Below are positions 59,829-64,000 of a DNA stretch of 64,000 nt, piece by piece. Origin of the DNA: QAMH01 sp964435565 (GTDB lineage: Bacteria > Actinomycetota > Coriobacteriia > Coriobacteriales > QAMH01); assembly GCA_964435565.1 (NCBI GenBank), contig CAYSZR010000001.1, positions 8,902 to 72,901 of the forward strand. Direction: 5' to 3'. Within the stretch, counting starts at the first letter, position 1. Every line of letters begins with the position of its first letter. Made by a program: the position numbers and the translations under genes. The notes beneath the pieces are model-generated. The model did no database searches. It had not been told where the DNA came from and saw nothing but the letters and a program-made list of their open reading frames with translations.

Positions 59829-61118
59829 CTATGTGTGTTGCATAATCTTCTCGAGTGCGGCCATGCGAGCACAGACGGTGAAAACACGAGCCGCCTGCTT
59901 CAGGTCGTCGAGGCTGGGGAAGCTTGGGGCTATGCGAATGTCGGCATCGTGCGGATCGTCATGATAGGGCCAGGTCGCGCCTGCGCTCGTAAGTATAACG
60001 CCCGCCTCTGATGCTTTCGCGACAGTTGCTTTTGCCGTTCCTTCAAGGCCCGTAAAGCTGATGAAATATCCTCCATTGGGCTTTGTCCAAGCAGCAACTC
60101 CAGTGCCCGCAAAGTCCTCTTCGAAGATATCGAATACAGCTTGAAAGCGGGGGCGAAGCAGCGCGGCGTGTTTGCTCATATGCTGGGCAACACCATTTGC
60201 ATCTTTAAGGAAGCGCGTATGACGTAGCTGATTGATCTTGTCAAAACCGATAGTCTGCACGCCCATGCCAGCTAGGAGTTCTGCGACATTTTCCTCGCTT
60301 GATGTGAATGCTGCGATACCCGAGCCAGGGAAGGTGACCTTTGAGGTCGAACAAAACCCAAAGACCATATTGCTGTTTCCTGCTGCGTCGCACTCGTCGA
60401 ATATATTAAGCACGCGGTCTTGGCGATCGGCTTCATCGTACAGATGGTGCACGACATACGCGTTGTCCCAGAAGATGCGAAAGTCAGATGCAGCTGGGTC
60501 GAGTGCCGCAAGGGCACGTACGGTCGCGTCGGAATATGTATATCCGCAGGGATTCGCGTATTGCGGCACGCACCAGATTCCTTTTACGCTCGGATTTTTT
60601 ACGAGCTCGCGGATTGCGACCATATCCGGGCCATCTTCATGAAGCTCGACGGGAATCATTTTGATGCCGAAGTGCTCGCATATCGCAAAATGCCGGTCAT
60701 AACCGGGCGACGGACAGAGAAACTGTATGTCGTCTTGTTTCCCCCAAGGCTCGTTGCCCCCTAGTCCGAAGTTCCAAGCGCGCGAAAAAGTGTCGAACAT
60801 GATGTTAAGGCTAGACGAACCGCAGACAACAGTCTGTTCTGGTCTTACACCCATCAACGATGCCATGAGCTCACGCGCTTCGGGCAGGCCTGCCAGTACA
60901 CCGTAATTGCGGCAGTCTGATCCGTCGGAGGCGGTCAGCTCGCTTGCTGAATTGACGCAGTCGAGCATGGGCAGGCTCAAGCTAAGCTGCTCTTCACCTG
61001 GCTTGCCACGTGCCATATTGAGTTTGAGATCTAACGAACGATACTCGTCGTACACGCCTTCAAGTTCGGTATAGCAAGCCCGGAGCTCGTCGTTGTTCAT
61101 ATCTCTATAGAGTGTCAT
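59829..61118 (-). CDS. Class I aminotransferase, subgroup Ic (aspartate-aminotransferase-like)
   Basis: 429 residues of the PF12897-type aminotransferases found in actinobacteria: DLKLNMARGKPGEEQL at the N-terminus, RNYGVLAGLPEARELMA, the PLP pocket (IWCVPQYANPCGYTYSD, FRIFWDNAYVVHHLY) and PLP Lys in CSTSKVTFPGSG (about 259). Predicted to transaminate aspartate or alanine with 2-oxoglutarate. Start behind AGGAAGCGGAC. Its upstream region is shared divergently with the FMN riboswitch transcript. Confidence 0.87.
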   Translation of the reverse strand: MTLYRDMNNDELRACYTELEGVYDEYRSLDLKLNMARGKPGEEQLSLSLPMLDCVNSASELTASDGSDCRNYGVLAGLPEARELMASLMGVRPEQTVVCGSSSLNIMFDTFSRAWNFGLGGNEPWGKQDDIQFLCPSPGYDRHFAICEHFGIKMIPVELHEDGPDMVAIRELVKNPSVKGIWCVPQYANPCGYTYSDATVRALAALDPAASDFRIFWDNAYVVHHLYDEADRQDRVLNIFDECDAAGNSNMVFGFCSTSKVTFPGSGIAAFTSSEENVAELLAGMGVQTIGFDKINQLRHTRFLKDANGVAQHMSKHAALLRPRFQAVFDIFEEDFAGTGVAAWTKPNGGYFISFTGLEGTAKATVAKASEAGVILTSAGATWPYHDDPHDADIRIAPSFPSLDDLKQAARVFTVCARMAALEKIMQHT

Positions 61119-61173
61119 GTCCGCTTCCTTCGATCCTGTGCAAATTACCGCCGCACATTATAAACACAATGGC

Positions 61174-61179
61174 TATAAT
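61174..61179 (+). promoter_or_regulatory. -10 element of the FMN riboswitch transcript
   Basis: TATAAT ends 11 bp before the first paired base of the riboswitch (61191). No good -35 is seen. Confidence 0.6.
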
Positions 61180-61190
61180 GCTTGCTGCAT

Positions 61191-61324
61191 CTGTTCAAGG
61201 CGGGGTGAAATTCCCCACCGGCGGTAAACGGTCGTATGAACCGTGTAGTCCGCTAACTCCCCTGAAGGGGAGCCGATCCAGTGGAATTCTGGAACCGACG
61301 GTTACAGTCCGGATGAGAGAACAG
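61191..61324 (+). ncRNA. FMN riboswitch (RFN element)
   Basis: All conserved blocks are present: AAGGCGGGGTGAAATTCCCC, ACCGGCGGTAA, AGTCCGC, a CTCCCC/GGGGAG hairpin, GATCCAGTGGAATTCTGG, ACCGACGGTTACAGTCC and GGATGAGAGAA. The closing P1 helix is CTGTTC (61191-61196) with GAACAG (61319-61324). The ribosome site AAAGGAG begins right at the next base, and no terminator lies before the ribU start, so control of translation is likely. Confidence 0.97.
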
Positions 61325-61340
61325 AAAGGAGCGGATACTT

Positions 61341-61922
61341 ATGTCCGATTTCTCTCACACAGGCGGAGTCTCGATTCCGCAACAGCAAGGCAAACAAGGG
61401 TGGAGCACGAAGAAGCTCGTTATTCTGGCGCTGTTCACGGCACTGTCGCTCATTCTCTCGTTTGTGGAAGTTCCCATTTTTCCAGCAGCTCCCTTTTTGA
61501 AATATGATGCCTCGTCTGCAGTTGCGGCACTTGCTGCCTGCGGTTTTGGGCCGGGAGCTGGAGCAGCGGTAGGCATTGCCTCGGCTGTCATACACGGTTT
61601 GATCATGGGTGATCCGTGGGGATCTCTGATGACGATCGTCGTGCTTATTTGCTGGATTGTGCCTATTGCCCTTATTTACCGCATCAAGCGCACGCGCATG
61701 ATGTTGATTGTAGGTTTGGCAGTTGGCTCGTTGCTTTCGCTCGCGGGGGCTCTTGGCGGGAATCTTCTTATCACGCCCGTGTATACGGGAACGACTGTCG
61801 AAGTTGTCGCCGCAATGATTATTCCGATCCTTCTGCCGTTCAATGCACTTAAATTGCTTATTAATGACGTGCTCGTTTTTCTACTGCTCAAGCCAGTCGA
61901 AAATCTTGTGGATAAGGATTAG
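61341..61922 (+). CDS. ribU: Riboflavin transporter, ECF substrate-binding (S) component
   Basis: 193 residues with about six membrane helices (ALFTALSLILSFVEVPIFP first, LLFNALKLLINDVLVFLLL-like last). EVPIFPAAPFLKYDASS is the RibU signature that lines the flavin pocket. The FMN riboswitch directly upstream confirms the substrate. ATG 61341 lies 9 bp after the AAAGGAG next to the aptamer. It is followed after 9 bp by two ECF ATPase genes. Confidence 0.95.
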   Translation: MSDFSHTGGVSIPQQQGKQGWSTKKLVILALFTALSLILSFVEVPIFPAAPFLKYDASSAVAALAACGFGPGAGAAVGIASAVIHGLIMGDPWGSLMTIVVLICWIVPIALIYRIKRTRMMLIVGLAVGSLLSLAGALGGNLLITPVYTGTTVEVVAAMIIPILLPFNALKLLINDVLVFLLLKPVENLVDKD

Positions 61923-61931
61923 CTCGGGCCT

Positions 61932-62783
61932 ATGACCAGTGCTGGGCATATAGAGGGTGGGGTTGTCTTCGAGGACGTCTCGTTTGCGTATTCCCACGAT
62001 GCCCAGTCTGTTCTCGACCATATCGACCTTGTCATCAATCCGGGTGAATTCGTTGCCGTCCTTGGTGCGAACGGATCTGGGAAATCAACGCTTGCAAAGC
62101 ATATAAACGCTCTGCTGGTGCCCATATCCGGCAGTGTTGTGGTCGGTGGTCTCGACACTGCGGATGCAGGGAACGTCTTTGAAATACGCAGACATGCAGG
62201 CATGGTCTTTCAAAACCCGGACAATCAGGCGGTTGCGTCTGTCGTGCGCGATGACGTGGCGTTTGGGCCGGAGAATCTGGGTTTGCCTGCAGATGAGATC
62301 AAAGCGCGTGTGGACGAGGGCCTCGCGGCTGTCGCCATGCAGGATTTCGCGCTTGAGGAGGTTTACAATCTTTCTGGTGGGCAGAAGCAACGCGTCGCAA
62401 TCGCCGGCGTGCTCGCGATGCATCCCCAGATACTTATTCTCGATGAACCCGGTGCAATGCTGGATATGCGCGGACGACGCGGAATTACCCGCGTTGCGCA
62501 TGAACTCAATGCCGAGGGAATGACCATAGTGCTCATCACGCATTTTATGGAAGACGCATTGAGTGCGGATCGGGTGATAGTTCTTGATCGCGGGCGCGTT
62601 GCTATACAAGGTACACCAGACGAAGTCTTCACAGATGCAAATCGGCTGCGCGACCTGCGACTCGAACTTCCATTCTCTATCAAACTGGCTGAAGATCTTC
62701 GCGAGCGCGGCATGCAAGTGGGCATGGGGCTTTCAGAAGACGCGTTGGAGGAGGAGCTGTGTCAATTGCTTTTGAACACGTGA
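61932..62783 (+). CDS. ecfA1: ECF transporter ATPase A1
   Basis: 283 residues: Walker A GANGSGKSTLAK, VFQNPDNQAVASVVRDDV (typical EcfA Q-loop), signature LSGGQKQRVAIAG, Walker B LILDEPGAMLD, H-loop LITHFMEDA. Drives vitamin uptake with EcfA2, EcfT and S components. Preceded by ribU, so flavin uptake is one use, though the module can be shared. Overlaps ecfA2 by 25 bp. Confidence 0.92.
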   Translation: MTSAGHIEGGVVFEDVSFAYSHDAQSVLDHIDLVINPGEFVAVLGANGSGKSTLAKHINALLVPISGSVVVGGLDTADAGNVFEIRRHAGMVFQNPDNQAVASVVRDDVAFGPENLGLPADEIKARVDEGLAAVAMQDFALEEVYNLSGGQKQRVAIAGVLAMHPQILILDEPGAMLDMRGRRGITRVAHELNAEGMTIVLITHFMEDALSADRVIVLDRGRVAIQGTPDEVFTDANRLRDLRLELPFSIKLAEDLRERGMQVGMGLSEDALEEELCQLLLNT

Positions 62784-63631
62784 GCTTCTCCTACAACGAC
62801 CAGCACGAGGCACTTCGAGATATCGATTTCACGCTCGAAGATGGGGAATTCCTGGGGATTATCGGCCACACGGGATCGGGCAAATCTACGATAACCCAGC
62901 TCATGAATGCGCTGCTTATTCCTTCATCTGGACGTGTCTTGGTCGATGGAATGGATACGCACGACCGTAAAGTGCGACGCACGGTGCGTATGCGCGTCGG
63001 TCTGGCGTTTCAATATCCAGAAGCCCAGCTCTTTGCTCAGACGGTGGCGCAAGATGTTGCGTTTGGCCCGCGCAATTTGGGACTTGATGATGCCGAGATC
63101 GAGCGACGTGCGCATACGGCGCTCGAACGTGTTGGCTTTGCCTACGACGAAATTGCGTCATGCAGTCCGTTCGACTTATCCGGTGGCCAGCAAAGGCGCG
63201 TTGCCCTTGCGGGTATCCTTGCCATGGAGCCAAGCACGCTTGTCTTGGATGAACCAGCTGCTGGTATGGACCCGGCGACGGTGACCGAAATTCGATCGTA
63301 TTTGCGCAGGTTGAATAAGCAGGGTCTGACCATCGTTCTTGTCTCGCATTCTATGGAAGAAACCGCAGAGCTTTGCTCCCGCGTGTTCGTCTTGGATCAT
63401 GGCTCTATTCATATGCAAGGAACCCCTGGCGAGCTTTTCACCGATGAGAATGCGAAGGAACTGCATCGAATTAATCTTGGGATTCCTCGGGCAACAAAGT
63501 TTGCACTAGAATTAGCTGACAGAGGTCTGGAATTGTCGGGGACTATACTTGACGAGGCGCATCTGGTCGAAGCGCTTTTGGCACGATATGAGGAGACGAT
63601 GGGGCATGACGCAGATTTCCAGCGAGCTTGA
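62759..63631 (+). CDS. ecfA2: ECF transporter ATPase A2
   Basis: 290 residues from GTG 62759 (GGAGGAGCT immediately upstream): Walker A GHTGSGKSTITQ, AFQYPEAQLFAQTVAQDV, signature LSGGQQRRVALAG, Walker B LVLDEPAAGMDP, H-loop LVSHSMEET. No EcfT gene follows inside the window; the next frame encodes an unrelated protein. Confidence 0.92.
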   Translation: MSIAFEHVSFSYNDQHEALRDIDFTLEDGEFLGIIGHTGSGKSTITQLMNALLIPSSGRVLVDGMDTHDRKVRRTVRMRVGLAFQYPEAQLFAQTVAQDVAFGPRNLGLDDAEIERRAHTALERVGFAYDEIASCSPFDLSGGQQRRVALAGILAMEPSTLVLDEPAAGMDPATVTEIRSYLRRLNKQGLTIVLVSHSMEETAELCSRVFVLDHGSIHMQGTPGELFTDENAKELHRINLGIPRATKFALELADRGLELSGTILDEAHLVEALLARYEETMGHDADFQRA

Positions 63632-64000
63632 TAAACTTTCGGTATCGCTCATCCAAACTGCAATCGATATGCTGGATGTGCACGATTCCGTTCCTGCCAT
63701 GCTTGCCGTCGATTGCGATGATGAGCTTTTGACCTTCGAGGATGATACGCCAGACGGGTGTTATCGAGCAGCCCGTGAGCATATTCACGAGCTTGGGGCA
63801 CAGTGCTCGCGTTATGTGATTCTCACACAGGGTTTTGTGCAAGAAGATGAGACGGATTCTGGGCAACCGGCGCTGCTTTTCGAATTTGCGGAACGCGGTA
63901 TGGAATCTGCTTGGAGCGGCTACATGCTTTATCAGCGCGCGGAAGATGGCACGATCGAAGTGACTGACCCTCAGCCAGCCGGTGAAGAAGAGCTGCTTTT
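63606..64000 (+). CDS. Protein of unknown function, 3' end outside the window
   Basis: ATG 63606 (AGGAGACGATGGGG upstream) overlaps the end of ecfA2 by 26 bp and the frame stays open to the window end, about 131 residues. Acidic, without membrane segments: starts MTQISSELDKLSVSLIQ, later PAMLAVDCDDELLTFEDD, YVILTQGFVQED, ALLFEFAERG. The strand-rich middle is not recognised. It is not an EcfT. Confidence 0.65.
   Translation, partial: MTQISSELDKLSVSLIQTAIDMLDVHDSVPAMLAVDCDDELLTFEDDTPDGCYRAAREHIHELGAQCSRYVILTQGFVQEDETDSGQPALLFEFAERGMESAWSGYMLYQRAEDGTIEVTDPQPAGEEELL

Noticed and set aside
1..64000. CRISPR arrays, insertion sequences, prophage, toxin-antitoxin or defence systems
   Set aside because: No spaced direct repeats, transposases, integrases or known defence motifs were found.

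Overview
The window is a gene-dense stretch of a mid-GC actinobacterial chromosome. The best fit is class Coriobacteriia, family Eggerthellaceae (a Cryptobacterium/Eggerthella-like, anaerobic, amino-acid-fermenting host). The reasons are: an actinobacterial envelope-kinase cluster (FHA proteins, PP2C phosphatase, SEDS/PBP, PASTA kinase); an indolepyruvate:ferredoxin oxidoreductase; a flavo-diiron protein for O2/NO defence; and an Nramp-like protein whose metal site resembles the Mg2+-transporting type described from Eggerthella lenta. No phage, transposon, CRISPR or rRNA was seen. The species assignment is inference.

Layout. 1-6 kb: 3' end of dnaB, then purA, purD, a Nudix hydrolase and purE, a secreted double-psi beta-barrel protein, and a stand-alone protein resembling the N-terminal domain of cyanophycin synthetase. 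6-11 kb: flavo-diiron protein with fused rubredoxin, YtxH-like and PRC-barrel proteins, RNase R. 11-18 kb: a glycosyltransferase, a LytS/LytR-type two-component pair, purF, purM, purN. 18-22 kb: M23-like secreted protein, then rpsF-ssb-rpsR-DUF2232-rplI. 22-25 kb: HAD and GIY-YIG proteins, then a zinc-ribbon membrane protein flanked by two related, reverse-strand small-RNA-like units. 25-31 kb: two Rossmann-fold proteins, tRNA-Arg, tRNA-Ser, two small unknown proteins, and a PRC/MgtE_N/CBS protein next to an Nramp-related transporter. 30-35 kb: iorAB, thrC, a ModE-like regulator. 35-44 kb (minus strand): kinase, fhaA, fhaB, PP2C, a SEDS-transpeptidase fusion and PASTA kinase. 44-49 kb: tRNA-Leu, a lipoprotein, a frameshifted AgrC-like kinase with an intact LytTR regulator, a YbjQ-family protein and a frameshifted DUF5684-like protein. 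49-58 kb: a complete phosphate module (pstB-pstS-pstC-pstA-pstB-phoU-ppx on minus; pit and a PhoP/PhoR-like pair on plus). 58-64 kb: Rrf2 regulator, cysK with a candidate operator, tRNA-Gly, a subgroup Ic aminotransferase, an FMN riboswitch driving ribU, two ECF ATPases, and an unfinished unknown gene.

Working together. Seven genes belong to purine synthesis or processing and are split between two clusters. The Pst/Pit/PhoPR/PhoU/Ppx block forms one phosphate sensing, uptake and polyphosphate unit. The 35-44 kb operon couples Ser/Thr phosphorylation to elongation-type peptidoglycan synthesis. The MgtE_N/CBS plus Nramp-related pair is probably a Mg2+ uptake system with its sensor in a separate protein.

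The most novel-looking signal is the pair of homologous reverse-strand units at 22.9-23.07 kb and 24.2-24.37 kb. Each has an 11-bp-spaced TTCAGG-type direct repeat, exactly 9 bp, a TATAGT -10 box, a C-rich structured body with CCUCC/UCCC motifs, and a terminator-like hairpin. They look like twin C-rich regulatory RNAs under one OmpR-type activator. This is read from sequence only and has no experimental support.
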